Shown here: piece by piece, positions 7,965 to 16,613 of the stretch
Layout of the letters: the number at the start of each line of letters is the position of its first letter
Numbering within the stretch: the stretch's first letter is position 1
From: JAGOEY01 sp017997515
GTDB lineage: Bacteria > Pseudomonadota > Gammaproteobacteria > Burkholderiales > Burkholderiaceae_C
Direction of reading: 5' to 3'
NCBI GenBank assembly: GCA_026314275.1
Contig: CP111109.1
Coordinates: 620,001 to 684,000, forward strand
Length of the DNA stretch: 64,000 bases
Made by a program: the position numbers and the translations under genes
Notes under the pieces: generated by a model
The model's database searches: none
Told to the model about the DNA's origin: nothing
Seen by the model: only the letters and a program-made list of their open reading frames with translations

Positions 7965-8702
7965 ATGACACCTTGGCCTTATCCCTACTGGATTGCCCAC
8001 CGGGGCGCGGGCAAACTCGCACCTGAAAACACCCTTGCCGCTTTCCGTGTGGGCGCAGAGCACGGCTACCGCATGTTTGAGTGCGACGTGAAGCTCAGCG
8101 CTGACGGTGTGCCGTTTTTGCTGCACGACGCCACGCTGGAGCGCACCACCAGCGGCCACGGCGTGGCGGGCGACCAGCCCTGGGCAACGTTGTCGCAGCT
8201 GGACGCAGGCAGCTGGCATTCGCGCAGCTTTGCGGGTGAGCCATTGCCCGGCTTCGAGAACATTGCGCAGTTCTGCCTGCGTAATGGTTTTGCCCTGAAC
8301 ATCGAGATCAAACCCACACCCGGCACCGAGCGCCACACCGGCGAGGTGGTGGCGCAACACGCCGCCCGCCTGTGGGCGCAGGCCAGTGTGCCGCCGCTGC
8401 TCTCGTCCTTCCAGCCCGCCGCGCTGCAAGGTGCCCAGGCCGTGGCCCCTGCGCTGCCCCGGGGGCTGTTGCTCGACACACTGCGCACAGGCTGGCTGGA
8501 CGAAGCACTGCAACTCGGCTGTGTGGCCGTGATCTGCAACCACGCACTGTGGGACAGCAGCACCGTCGCCGCCGTGCAAGGCGCGGGCATGAAGGCGCTG
8601 AGTTATACGGTGAACGACGAATGGGCCGCCCAGCGCCTGATTGCGCTGGGCACCGACGGCATCATCACCGACCGCATCGACCGCTTCTCCCCCGCAGCCT
8701 GA
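7965..8702 (+). CDS. ugpQ: Glycerophosphodiester phosphodiesterase
   Basis: UgpQ cuts glycerophosphodiesters to sn-glycerol-3-phosphate and an alcohol. In E. coli it works in the cytosol on diesters brought in by UgpBAEC. The 245-residue protein has the GDPD-fold markers: HRGAGKLAPENTLAAF near the N-terminus, the metal-binding ECDVKLSADG, HD in LLHDATLERTT, and NIEIKP. There is no signal peptide, which fits a cytosolic enzyme. It follows ugpC after a family B repeat, consistent with the operon's last gene. Confidence 0.92.
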   Translation: MTPWPYPYWIAHRGAGKLAPENTLAAFRVGAEHGYRMFECDVKLSADGVPFLLHDATLERTTSGHGVAGDQPWATLSQLDAGSWHSRSFAGEPLPGFENIAQFCLRNGFALNIEIKPTPGTERHTGEVVAQHAARLWAQASVPPLLSSFQPAALQGAQAVAPALPRGLLLDTLRTGWLDEALQLGCVAVICNHALWDSSTVAAVQGAGMKALSYTVNDEWAAQRLIALGTDGIITDRIDRFSPAA

Positions 8703-8754
8703 ACGGCGCAGACACAGCAGCTACGGCCCCGGCGTGGCCTCGTATGATGCGGCG

Positions 8755-11154
8755 ATGCCTTTATCCACCCGCCTTCTGGCCCTGCTGCTGACCGCCCTGC
8801 TCTGCAGCGGGGCCTTCGCCCAAACCCCGGCAGCAGCGGATACACCCGCGCCCCCCAGCGCGCTGCGCCAGCAACTTGCCGCCATCCCGACCCAGCCCGC
8901 AGAAGACGGCGACATCAGCCAGTCGCTGGCCGCGATGGACACCATCCGCACCCAGGCCGAGCTGCTGGTGGCCGACCGCAAAAGCCAGCTCGCCGAGCTG
9001 GACAACCGGCTGGCCCAGCTGGGCACCGCCCCCGAAAAAGGCACGGGCACCGAGGTGGTGGACATCGTGCAGCAGCGCGCCGCCCTGCAAAAACAGCGCG
9101 ATGCGCTGGACAACGACCTCAAGCTGGCCCGCCTGGTGGCCACCGACGCCCAGCAGTTCGCCAAAGACCTGGTGACCAAGCGCCGCACCCGTTTCACCGA
9201 GCAACTGACCGAGCGCACCGACTCCCCGCTGAGTGTTGATTTCTGGCGCAATCTGGCGGCGTCCTGGCCGTCCGACATGCGGCGGCTGGCCGCGCTGGCA
9301 GACAGCGTTCACACGCAGTTCAACGCTGCAGCCACCGTACGCACCACCGCCGGGCTGTGGGCCATGCTGGCGGCGGCCCTGCTGATGGCGGTGCTGGGCA
9401 TCTGGTGGATCGAACGCAGGCTGGTGCAGCGCACCCCCGGCACCTTGCCGCCCGGGCGTTTGCGCCGCACCATGCTGGCGGTGACCACAGTGGTGGCCCA
9501 TGTGCTGGTGGTGGGGCTGGCGGCCCAGGCCATGTACTGGGCGCTGAACCGGCAGACCGATCTGGCGCTGCCCACGCTTAACTTCAGCCAGGAAGCCGTG
9601 CGCTTCAGCATGTTTGCCGCGTTTCTGGTGGGGCTGGGGCGCGCCCTGTTGTCCCACGGGCGCAGTTCGTGGCGGCTGATGCCGCTGACAGACGCCACTG
9701 CGGCGCGCCTGCGCCCGCTGCCCTGGCTCACCGCCTTGGTGTCCACGCTGGTCTGGCTGTTCCAGCATATTGGCAGCGCCACCGACGCCAGCCTGGCAGC
9801 CGATGTCAGCGCCCATGCGTTCACCACACTGGCCCTGACCGGCCTGGTGGCGGTGTTGCTGATCCGGCTGCGCAGCAAGCCGCATACCGACGCAACCACC
9901 TCGGCCGACGCCCCCGAGCCGCCCCCGCCCTGGCTGGCCCCGGCCCTGGGTCTGGCCTGGGCCATGCTGGCGGCGGCCTGGGTGCTGCTGGCGCTGGGTT
10001 TTGTGGCGCTGGCCAACTTCATCGCCTTCCAGATGGTCTGGACGGGCATCGTCAGCGCCACGTTCTACCTGCTGTTCAAGTTTGCCGACGACCTGTTCAT
10101 GGCGTCCTTGGCCGCACGCAGCAACTTCGGCCAGCGGATGCAGGCGTCCTTCAACGCCAGCCCGCACCTGCTCGACCAGATTGCGGTGGTGCTGTCGGGC
10201 CTGAGCCGGCTGGCGCTGTTCTTCTACATGGTGATTGCGCTGCTGGCCCCGTTTGGCACCTCGCCGGGTGAGCTGTTCCAGCGCAGTGGGCGTTTTGGCA
10301 GCGGCATCCAGGTGGGGGAGATCCAGCTGGTGCCGCAGGCGCTGTTCAACGCGCTTGGTGTGGCTTTTGCGGGGCTGCTGGCGCTGCGGGTTTTCAAACA
10401 CTGGCTGGACCACAAATACCTGCCGCGCACCACGCTGGAGCCCGGCATGCGCAGCTCCATCACCACCCTGCTGGGCTACGCGGGCACGGTGATGGTGGTG
10501 GCGCTGGCTTTGTCGGCGCTGGGTATCAGCGTGGAGCGGATTGCCTGGGTTGCCAGCGCGCTGTCGGTGGGTATCGGTTTTGGCCTGCAGGCCATTGTGC
10601 AGAACTTCATCTCCGGGCTGATCCTGCTGGCCGAGCGCCCGGTCAAGGTGGGCGACTGGGTGGTGCTGGGCAGCACCGAGGGCGACGTGAAACGCATCAA
10701 CGTGCGCGCCACCGAGATTCAGCTGGGTGACCGCTCGACCCTGATCGTGCCGAACTCGGAGTTCATCACCAAATCGGTCCGCAACATGACGCTGACCAAC
10801 GCCGAAGGCCGGGTGCAGGTGCGCCTGCCGATGCCGCTGAACACCGACGCCAACCGGGTGCGCGAGGTGATGATGGCGGCGTTTCTGGGCCACAGCGGTG
10901 TGCTGGAAGACCCCGCGCCGTCGGTGCAGCTGGACGGCATCGACGCGGGCTACCTGATCTTTATCGGCACCGCCTATGTCCAAAGCCCGCGTGTGGCGGG
11001 CGGCGTGCGCAGCGACTTGTTGTTCAGCATTCTTGAAGGCCTGAAAGCGGCCGACCTGCCGCTGGCCGCCTATGCCTTCACCATGGCAGCGGGCGACAGC
11101 AAGATCAGCCCGGTGCTGCCCAAGCCCTTGCCACCGCCTGCAGAAACCGCCTGA
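8755..11154 (+). CDS. MscS-type mechanosensitive channel with DUF3772-like N-terminus
   Basis: This is a large inner-membrane protein (799 residues from the chosen ATG) that should open under membrane tension to release solutes. The signal peptide (LLALLLTALLCSGAFAQ) directs a long periplasmic part with a coiled-coil-like stretch at about residues 60-140. Many transmembrane segments follow, then the MscS pore and beta domain (GIGFGLQAIVQNFISGLIL; LAERPVKVGDWVVLG; TLIVPNSEFITKSVRNMTL). This is the MscK/MscM-like long class. An upstream in-frame ATG at 8641 lies inside ugpQ and lacks a signal sequence. Confidence 0.87.
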   Translation: MPLSTRLLALLLTALLCSGAFAQTPAAADTPAPPSALRQQLAAIPTQPAEDGDISQSLAAMDTIRTQAELLVADRKSQLAELDNRLAQLGTAPEKGTGTEVVDIVQQRAALQKQRDALDNDLKLARLVATDAQQFAKDLVTKRRTRFTEQLTERTDSPLSVDFWRNLAASWPSDMRRLAALADSVHTQFNAAATVRTTAGLWAMLAAALLMAVLGIWWIERRLVQRTPGTLPPGRLRRTMLAVTTVVAHVLVVGLAAQAMYWALNRQTDLALPTLNFSQEAVRFSMFAAFLVGLGRALLSHGRSSWRLMPLTDATAARLRPLPWLTALVSTLVWLFQHIGSATDASLAADVSAHAFTTLALTGLVAVLLIRLRSKPHTDATTSADAPEPPPPWLAPALGLAWAMLAAAWVLLALGFVALANFIAFQMVWTGIVSATFYLLFKFADDLFMASLAARSNFGQRMQASFNASPHLLDQIAVVLSGLSRLALFFYMVIALLAPFGTSPGELFQRSGRFGSGIQVGEIQLVPQALFNALGVAFAGLLALRVFKHWLDHKYLPRTTLEPGMRSSITTLLGYAGTVMVVALALSALGISVERIAWVASALSVGIGFGLQAIVQNFISGLILLAERPVKVGDWVVLGSTEGDVKRINVRATEIQLGDRSTLIVPNSEFITKSVRNMTLTNAEGRVQVRLPMPLNTDANRVREVMMAAFLGHSGVLEDPAPSVQLDGIDAGYLIFIGTAYVQSPRVAGGVRSDLLFSILEGLKAADLPLAAYAFTMAAGDSKISPVLPKPLPPPAETA

Positions 11155-11158
11155 TCTC

Positions 11159-11446
11159 TCAGCGCCAGCCGCGCAGCAGCACCCACTGGCTGCTGGCCAT
11201 CGCCACCACCAGCGCGGCATAGGTGGCCATCTTGCCGTCGCGCCCAAAGAACACCAGTCCGGCCACCAGCACCATCACACCCACTACCAAATTGATAGCT
11301 GCTTGCAGCCACCAGACGGGTGCTGAAGGCGGTTTTGGTATAAAAATACGGCCTAAAAAAACCATCATCACCCCCACCACCAGCGCGGGCAGCACAAATC
11401 CAAGCAGGTGAAAAAACAGGTCCAGTGGGCCCATGGGGTTGAACAA
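11159..11446 (-). CDS. Small membrane protein of unknown function
   Basis: This 95-residue protein has about three hydrophobic stretches (LDLFFHLLGFVLPALVVGVM, INLVVGVMVLVAGLVFFG, and a C-terminal one). I do not recognise a family. It lies 4 bp from the convergent end of the MscS-like gene and is divergent from hemA, sharing the 58-bp gap. The codons for AAINLVV contain a family A-type palindrome. Start alternatives are 11446 and 11434. Confidence 0.6.
   Translation of the reverse strand: MFNPMGPLDLFFHLLGFVLPALVVGVMMVFLGRIFIPKPPSAPVWWLQAAINLVVGVMVLVAGLVFFGRDGKMATYAALVVAMASSQWVLLRGWR
11285..11306. repeat. Family A hairpin core inside a coding sequence
   Basis: ACTACCAAATTGATAGCTGC lies within the small membrane-protein gene and matches the AGCTAT...GTAG hairpin end of family A. 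No left half is present. Confidence 0.35.
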
Positions 11447-11492
11447 TCAAAGGGATAGAAAGAGACAAAGCGGAAGGCGCGCCCACAAATTT

Positions 11493-11498
11493 TATAAT
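11493..11498 (+). promoter_or_regulatory. Perfect -10 hexamer directly before hemA
   Basis: TATAAT ends only 6 bp before the hemA ATG. If used, transcription would begin at or next to the start codon, giving a leaderless mRNA. No convincing -35 is seen 17 bp upstream. Confidence 0.4.
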
Positions 11499-11504
11499 CG
11501 GCGG

Positions 11505-12809
11505 ATGGCAGTTTGGGCTTTAAGCATTAACCACACCACCGCGCCGCTCGATCTGCGCGGCCGTTTTGCGTTCGCGCTCGACCAAATCGCGCCCACTTTG
11601 CAGGGTTTGCGCCAGTCTTTTGGCGGTACCCATAGCCACCCTGGCGTCGAAGCCGCCATCATTTCCACCTGCAACCGCACCGAGATTTACTGCGCCGCCG
11701 ACCGCTTGGCAATGGACCACACCCTCGACTGGCTCGCGCACAGCGGCGGTGTGACGCCTTCACTGTTGCGCTCCCATTCGTACATACTCGAAGACGGCCA
11801 CGTCGCCCGCCACGCCTTCCGCGTGGCCAGCGGGCTCGACTCGATGGTGCTGGGTGAGGCGCAAATCCTCGGCCAGATGAAAGACGCGGTGCGTGCGGCC
11901 GAAACAGCGGGCGCTTTGGGCAGCACGTTGAACCAGCTGTTCCAGCGCTCCTTCGCCGTGGCCAAGGAAGTACGCAGCGCCACCGAGATTGGTGCCCATT
12001 CCATCAGCATGACCGCCGCCGCCGTGCGGCTGGCTGGGCAGCTGTTTGAAGACCTGGGCCAGATCCGCGTGTTGTTTGTGGGCGCGGGCGAGATGATCGA
12101 GCTCGCCGCCACCCACTTTGCGGCCAAGAACCCCAAATCCATCGCCATTGCCAACCGCACACTGGAGCGCGGCGAAAAACTTGCCAGCCGCTTTGGCGGC
12201 GAGGTGATGCGCCTGGCCGACCTGCCGTCGCGCCTGCACGAATTCGACGCTGTCATCAGCTGCACCGCCAGCACCCTGCCCATCATTGGCCTGGGCGCGG
12301 TGGAGCGCGCACTCAAGCAGCGCAAGCACCGCCCGATGTTTATGGTCGACCTGGCCGTGCCGCGAGACATCGAGCTTGAAGTCAAGGCGCTGGAAGATGT
12401 CTACCTTTACACCGTGGACGACCTGGCCACCGTGGTGCAAACCGGCCAGGCCCACCGCCAGGCCGCTGTGGCACAGGCCGAGGTCATCATCGACGCCGGT
12501 GTACAGAGCTTCATGCACTGGATGGACCAGCGCGGCACGGTGCCACTCATCCAGCAGCTCAACGCCCAGGCCGACACCTGGCGCGCCATGGAGCTGGCCC
12601 GCGCCCGCAAGCTGCTGGCCAAAGGCGAGGACATCGACAGCGTGTTAGAGACCCTGTCGCGCGGCCTGACGCAGAAGATGCTGCACGGCGCGATGGCCGA
12701 ACTCCACGCGGGCGACACCGCCGCGCGTGAACAGACGGCGCAGACGCTGTCACGCCTGTTCCTGCGCAGCGGCACGCCGCGCAGCAAAACCCCGGCCCAA
12801 GAATCCTAG
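11505..12809 (+). CDS. hemA: Glutamyl-tRNA reductase
   Basis: It reduces glutamyl-tRNA(Glu) to glutamate-1-semialdehyde with NADPH, the first step of C5 tetrapyrrole synthesis. The protein is 434 residues from MAVWALSINHTTAPLD. The nucleophilic Cys is in STCNRTEIYC (Cys56), the NADPH site in FVGAGEMIELAATHF, and a C-terminal dimerisation helix region follows. An upstream in-frame ATG at 11433 lacks homology and was rejected. It leads the hemA-prfA-prmC-grxD cluster, an order common in betaproteobacteria. Confidence 0.95.
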   Translation: MAVWALSINHTTAPLDLRGRFAFALDQIAPTLQGLRQSFGGTHSHPGVEAAIISTCNRTEIYCAADRLAMDHTLDWLAHSGGVTPSLLRSHSYILEDGHVARHAFRVASGLDSMVLGEAQILGQMKDAVRAAETAGALGSTLNQLFQRSFAVAKEVRSATEIGAHSISMTAAAVRLAGQLFEDLGQIRVLFVGAGEMIELAATHFAAKNPKSIAIANRTLERGEKLASRFGGEVMRLADLPSRLHEFDAVISCTASTLPIIGLGAVERALKQRKHRPMFMVDLAVPRDIELEVKALEDVYLYTVDDLATVVQTGQAHRQAAVAQAEVIIDAGVQSFMHWMDQRGTVPLIQQLNAQADTWRAMELARARKLLAKGEDIDSVLETLSRGLTQKMLHGAMAELHAGDTAAREQTAQTLSRLFLRSGTPRSKTPAQES

Positions 12810-12907
12810 CGACGCCCCGGCGTCCTCCGCCCCACGGCAACGGCCTGGGCGCGGGCCTTCTTCTTTGCGCTGCGCTACTGGCGCACCGCCCCCTTTTTTA
12901 CCGCCCC

Positions 12908-14005
12908 ATGAAACCCTTCCTGCGCCAACAACTCGACCGCTACGCCTTCCGCCTGGAAGAGCTGAACTTCTTGCTCTCGCGCGACGACATCATGGGTGAC
13001 ATGGCGCAGTACCGGCTGATCTCGAAGGAACATGCCGAGGTCACGCAGATTGCCGGGCGTTACGCGCGCTTTAAACAGGTGGAGTCCGACATCGAAGGCG
13101 CCCGTGGCCTGCTGGCCGACCCGGACATGGCAGAAATGGCCGACATGGCGCGCGAAGAAATCACCAGCGGCGAGGCCGAGTTGCTGCAGCTGGAGGCCGA
13201 ATTACAACGCCTGCTGCTGCCCAAAGACCCGGATGACGCCCGCGCCGCTTTTGTCGAAATCCGCGCCGGTGCGGGCGGCGACGAGTCGGCCCTGTTCGCC
13301 GCCGACTTGCTGCGGATGTACACACGTTACGCCGAACGCACCGGCTGGCGCTGCGAGATCGTGAGTGAAAGCCAGAGTGAACTGGGCGGCTACAAGGAAG
13401 TGGTGGTGCGTATCTCGGGTGACAACGTGTATGGCCGCCTGCGCTTCGAGTCCGGCGGCCACCGCGTGCAACGTGTGCCCGCCACCGAGACCCAAGGCCG
13501 CATCCACACCAGCGCCTGCACACTCGCGGTGCTGGCCGAGCCGGACGAAACCGTGGCCATCAAGATCAACCCGGCCGACCTGCGCATCGACACCTACCGC
13601 GCCAGCGGCGCGGGTGGGCAGCACATCAACAAGACCGACTCTGCCGTGCGTATCACCCACATCCCCACCGGCATCGTGGCCGAGTGCCAGGACGGGCGCA
13701 GCCAGCACGGCAACAAGGCGCAGGCGCTGAAGGTGCTGACCGCACGGATCCACGAGAAAGACCGCTCCGAGCGCGCCGCCAAAGACGCCGCCGAACGCAA
13801 AGGCCTGATCGGCAGCGGCGACCGCAGCGACCGTATCCGCACCTACAACTTCCCCCAGGGCCGCCTGACCGACCACCGCATCAACCTCACGCTGTACAAA
13901 CTGCTGTCCATCATGGAAGGTGACCTGGGCGACGTACTGGACGCGCTGCAACACGCCCGCGAGGCCGAGCAATTGGAAGAGCTTGAAATTGGCATGCCGT
14001 CCTGA
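12908..14005 (+). CDS. prfA: Peptide chain release factor 1
   Basis: It recognises UAA and UAG in the ribosomal A site and triggers peptide release. The 365 residues include the PxT stop-codon reading tripeptide in RVPATETQGR and the GGQ catalytic motif in SGAGGQHINKTDSAVR. The GGQ glutamine is the usual target of PrmC, encoded by the next gene. The gene follows hemA by 98 bp without a clear terminator. Confidence 0.96.
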   Translation: MKPFLRQQLDRYAFRLEELNFLLSRDDIMGDMAQYRLISKEHAEVTQIAGRYARFKQVESDIEGARGLLADPDMAEMADMAREEITSGEAELLQLEAELQRLLLPKDPDDARAAFVEIRAGAGGDESALFAADLLRMYTRYAERTGWRCEIVSESQSELGGYKEVVVRISGDNVYGRLRFESGGHRVQRVPATETQGRIHTSACTLAVLAEPDETVAIKINPADLRIDTYRASGAGGQHINKTDSAVRITHIPTGIVAECQDGRSQHGNKAQALKVLTARIHEKDRSERAAKDAAERKGLIGSGDRSDRIRTYNFPQGRLTDHRINLTLYKLLSIMEGDLGDVLDALQHAREAEQLEELEIGMPS

Positions 14006-14020
14006 AACAGCCATTTTTAA

Positions 14021-14079
14021 GCATCAAATAAGCCTCTAGCGCAATGTCTATAAACGCAGACAGCTATCAAAACAGTAGT
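14021..14079 (+). repeat. Family A dispersed repeat, prfA-prmC gap
   Basis: ATCAAATAAGCCTCTAGCGCA at the left and CAGCTATCAAAACAGTAG at the right match family A. It fills the gap and contains an in-frame ATG (14044) that could mislead start prediction for prmC. Confidence 0.75.
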
Positions 14080-14082
14080 GAC

Positions 14083-14916
14083 ATGGCACTGACCATCACC
14101 CAGGCGCTGCAACACGCCACGGCGCTGGGGCTGGACCGGCTCGACGCCCAGATGCTGCTGCTGCACACACTGGGCCGTGCGGTGGACGACCGCGCATGGA
14201 TCGTGGCGCACGACACCGACCTACTGGCCGCTGCCGATTTGCACACCTACCGCACGCTGTGCCAACGCCGTGCGGCAACCGAACCGCTGGCGTACCTGGT
14301 CGGTTGCAAGGAGTTTTTTGGCTTGCAGTTGCAGGTGGACGCCCGTGTGCTGGTGCCACGCCCCGACACCGAGACGCTGGTGGAATGGGCCTTGCAGACC
14401 ATTTCCGGGCTGCAAGCCCCGTCCGTGCTGGACCTCGGCACCGGCAGTGGTGCCATCGCGCTGGCCATTGCCCACACCCGGCGCGACGCAAAAGTAACTG
14501 CGGTGGACTTCAGCACCGACGCTCTCGCCGTGGCCCAGGCCAATGCGCAGCGCCTGCAGCTGCCCGTGGCGTTTGCACAAGGCTCCTGGCTCAGCGGCCA
14601 CACAGGCTGCCACCACCTGATTGCCTCCAACCCGCCCTACATCGCGGCCCACGACCCGCACCTGGCCGCACTAACCCACGAACCGCTGCAGGCGCTGACC
14701 GCTGGCACCGACGGCCTGGACGACATCCGCACCATCGTGGCGCAGGCCCCCGCGCATCTGTACCCCGGCGGCTGGCTGCTGCTGGAGCATGGGTATGACC
14801 AGGCTGCGGCGGTGCGGGGTCTGCTGGAAAAACAAGGGTTTGCCAACGTACAAAGCCGCACCGACCTGGCTGGCATCGAACGCTGTTCTGGCGGCCAGTG
14901 GCTGGCAGTGAAATAA
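14083..14916 (+). CDS. prmC: Release factor glutamine N5-methyltransferase
   Basis: It methylates the GGQ glutamine of release factors using S-adenosylmethionine. SAM-binding motif I is VLDLGTGSGAIALAIA and the catalytic NPPY motif is in IASNPPYIAAHDP. The start at 14083 (MALTITQALQHA, 277 residues) is preferred over 14044, whose 13 extra codons come wholly from a family A repeat. It sits directly after its substrate's gene prfA. Confidence 0.93.
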   Translation: MALTITQALQHATALGLDRLDAQMLLLHTLGRAVDDRAWIVAHDTDLLAAADLHTYRTLCQRRAATEPLAYLVGCKEFFGLQLQVDARVLVPRPDTETLVEWALQTISGLQAPSVLDLGTGSGAIALAIAHTRRDAKVTAVDFSTDALAVAQANAQRLQLPVAFAQGSWLSGHTGCHHLIASNPPYIAAHDPHLAALTHEPLQALTAGTDGLDDIRTIVAQAPAHLYPGGWLLLEHGYDQAAAVRGLLEKQGFANVQSRTDLAGIERCSGGQWLAVK

Positions 14917-14999
14917 TCCACCCATTGTTGAAATTCGACGCTGCCGCCCGCATATGGGCGTCAAGCCCCCTTCTCTGATCTGACCCAAGGACTATTCCC

Positions 15000-15323
15000 A
15001 TGAGCGACACCAACCAACGCATCGACAGCCTCGTCAAAACCAACGACATCGTGTTGTTCATGAAGGGCAACGCCAGCTTCCCGCAGTGCGGCTTCTCGGG
15101 CCGCGCCATCCAGATCCTGAAGGCCGTGGGAGTGGACACCAAGGCGCTGAAAACCGTGAACGTGCTCGAAGACGACGAAATCCGCCAGGGCATCAAGGGC
15201 TACAGCAACTGGCCCACCATCCCGCAGCTTTACGTCAAAGGTGAATTTATCGGCGGCTCGGACATCATGATGGAGATGTACGAGTCCGGCGAGCTGCAAC
15301 AAATGCTGGGCGCACCGGCCTGA
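15000..15323 (+). CDS. grxD: Monothiol glutaredoxin (Grx4 type)
   Basis: This 107-residue cytosolic thioredoxin-fold protein carries the CGFS active site (PQCGFSGRAIQIL) of monothiol glutaredoxins. These bind a [2Fe-2S] cluster with glutathione and, with BolA partners, deliver clusters or sense iron. The glutathione-binding WPTIPQLYVKGEFIGG and GGSDI motifs are intact. It ends the hemA-prfA-prmC-grxD run and is followed by a hairpin. Confidence 0.94.
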   Translation: MSDTNQRIDSLVKTNDIVLFMKGNASFPQCGFSGRAIQILKAVGVDTKALKTVNVLEDDEIRQGIKGYSNWPTIPQLYVKGEFIGGSDIMMEMYESGELQQMLGAPA

Positions 15324-15342
15324 GTTTTTCCGCCCCACCATG

Positions 15343-15374
15343 GCCAAAGCCACCTTCGGGTGGCTTTGGCGTTT
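15343..15374 (+). terminator. Hairpin after grxD
   Basis: GCCAAAGCCACC, a TTCG loop and GGTGGCTTTGGC form a perfect 12-bp stem followed by GTTTG. It is placed 20 bp after the grxD stop. The U-run is weak, but the stem and tetraloop are typical of termination. Confidence 0.65.
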
Positions 15375-15401
15375 GTGCGGCTTCAAAACCGCCACGGGCT
15401 G

Positions 15402-15500
15402 TTCCAGCAGACACCACGGAACCGGCTAAGCCGGGCCGTCGGTGGAGCCCCCTGCAAGGGGGTTGGCGTTTACACGCAGTGAAAAAGCCTGGGGGTGCAC
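15402..15500 (-). repeat. Family B dispersed repeat after grxD
   Basis: CCCCCTGCAAGGGGGTTGGCG and GCCTGGGGGTG match the other family B copies. This is the only one of four whose ACACCCCC-type end does not abut a stop codon. Confidence 0.7.
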
Positions 15501-15560
15501 CTAATGTGGCACGGCTTATGCTGAAATGGATTCGCGTCTCTTCACAACAAGGAGTGCCCC

Positions 15561-16556
15561 ATGGAATCCCGCAGTCTTGTCGCCACAACGCCAGGTTTCC
15601 AATTGCCGCTGGCCAGCGTACGCAGCGTGTTCCACCCCGGGGATGTGGAACGCAAACTCCACAAACTCCCCGACCGCGAACACGAAAACCTGCGCAGCAC
15701 CTACGAGCGCATGCTGGAGCGCGGCCCTGAGCGTTTTCAGGTGAAACCCAGCGGTGTGCCGCATATGGCGGCCCTGTACGAGGCACTGCCCAACTTCACC
15801 GAGGTGCTGGACGATGTGAGGCGCCACGTCGCCCTGGCGCAGGACAGCCTGGACGGGCTGGAGGTCACCCCCATGCTGCTGCTCGGCCCGCCCGGCATCG
15901 GCAAGACCCATTTCGCCAAACAGCTGGCCGACCTGCTGGGCACAGGCATGAGCCTGCTGCCGATGGGGTCGATGACCGCGGGCTGGTTGTTGTCGGGTTC
16001 GTCATCGCAATGGAAAGGGGCCAAACCCGGCAAGGTGTTCGAGGCGCTGGTGGACGGCCAGTACGCCAACCCGGTGATTGTGGTGGACGAGATCGACAAA
16101 GCCAGCGCCGACGCGCAGTACGACCCGCTGGGTGCGCTGTACAGCCTGCTGGAGCACGACACCGCCAGCGCCTTTGTCGACGAGTTTGCCGACGTGGCCA
16201 TCGACGCCAGCCAGGTGATCTGGATCACCACCGCCAACGACACCCGTGGCATCCCCGACCCGATCCTGAACCGCATGAATGTGTTTGAGGTGGAGGCGCC
16301 CACACTGGAGCAGGCGCGCACCATCGCCCGGCGGCTGTACCAGTCGATCCGCGCCAGCCACGACTGGGGGCGGCGCTTCTGCGACGAGCCCAGCGACGCG
16401 ATCCTGGAGCCGCTGGCGGCACTGGCACCGCGCGAGATGCGCCGTGCGCTTATGACCGGTTTTGGCAATGCCCGGCTGGCCGGGCGCGACGAGGTGCAGC
16501 CCGGTGATTTCCCGCACCTGGGCAGCACCAAAAAGCGCATGGGCTTCATGCAATAG
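15561..16556 (+). CDS. AAA+ ATPase, Lon-like ATPase module without protease
   Basis: This 331-residue cytosolic ATPase has Walker A GPPGIGKTHFAK at about residue 113, Walker B VIVVDEIDKA, and sensor-1 WITTAND. The module resembles the ATPase part of Lon and related proteins, but there is no N-terminal Lon domain and no Ser-Lys protease domain. Substrate and partners are unknown. It stands between grxD and the CNNM-type gene and looks independently transcribed. Confidence 0.75.
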   Translation: MESRSLVATTPGFQLPLASVRSVFHPGDVERKLHKLPDREHENLRSTYERMLERGPERFQVKPSGVPHMAALYEALPNFTEVLDDVRRHVALAQDSLDGLEVTPMLLLGPPGIGKTHFAKQLADLLGTGMSLLPMGSMTAGWLLSGSSSQWKGAKPGKVFEALVDGQYANPVIVVDEIDKASADAQYDPLGALYSLLEHDTASAFVDEFADVAIDASQVIWITTANDTRGIPDPILNRMNVFEVEAPTLEQARTIARRLYQSIRASHDWGRRFCDEPSDAILEPLAALAPREMRRALMTGFGNARLAGRDEVQPGDFPHLGSTKKRMGFMQ

Positions 16557-16613
16557 CCCCCGTAGAATCTTTGGGCCAGAGCGGGCCTCTTTTGCCCGGC
16601 CTGCCCCACCCGC

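Noticed and set aside
8761..11247. 828-residue minus-strand frame opposite the MscS-like gene
   Set aside because: It is an antisense shadow; the composition (very Gln/His/Gly-rich) and lack of any domain argue against coding.
11433..11505. Upstream ATG for hemA at 11433
   Set aside because: The 24 added residues are basic, unconserved, and overlap the divergent gene and the TATAAT.
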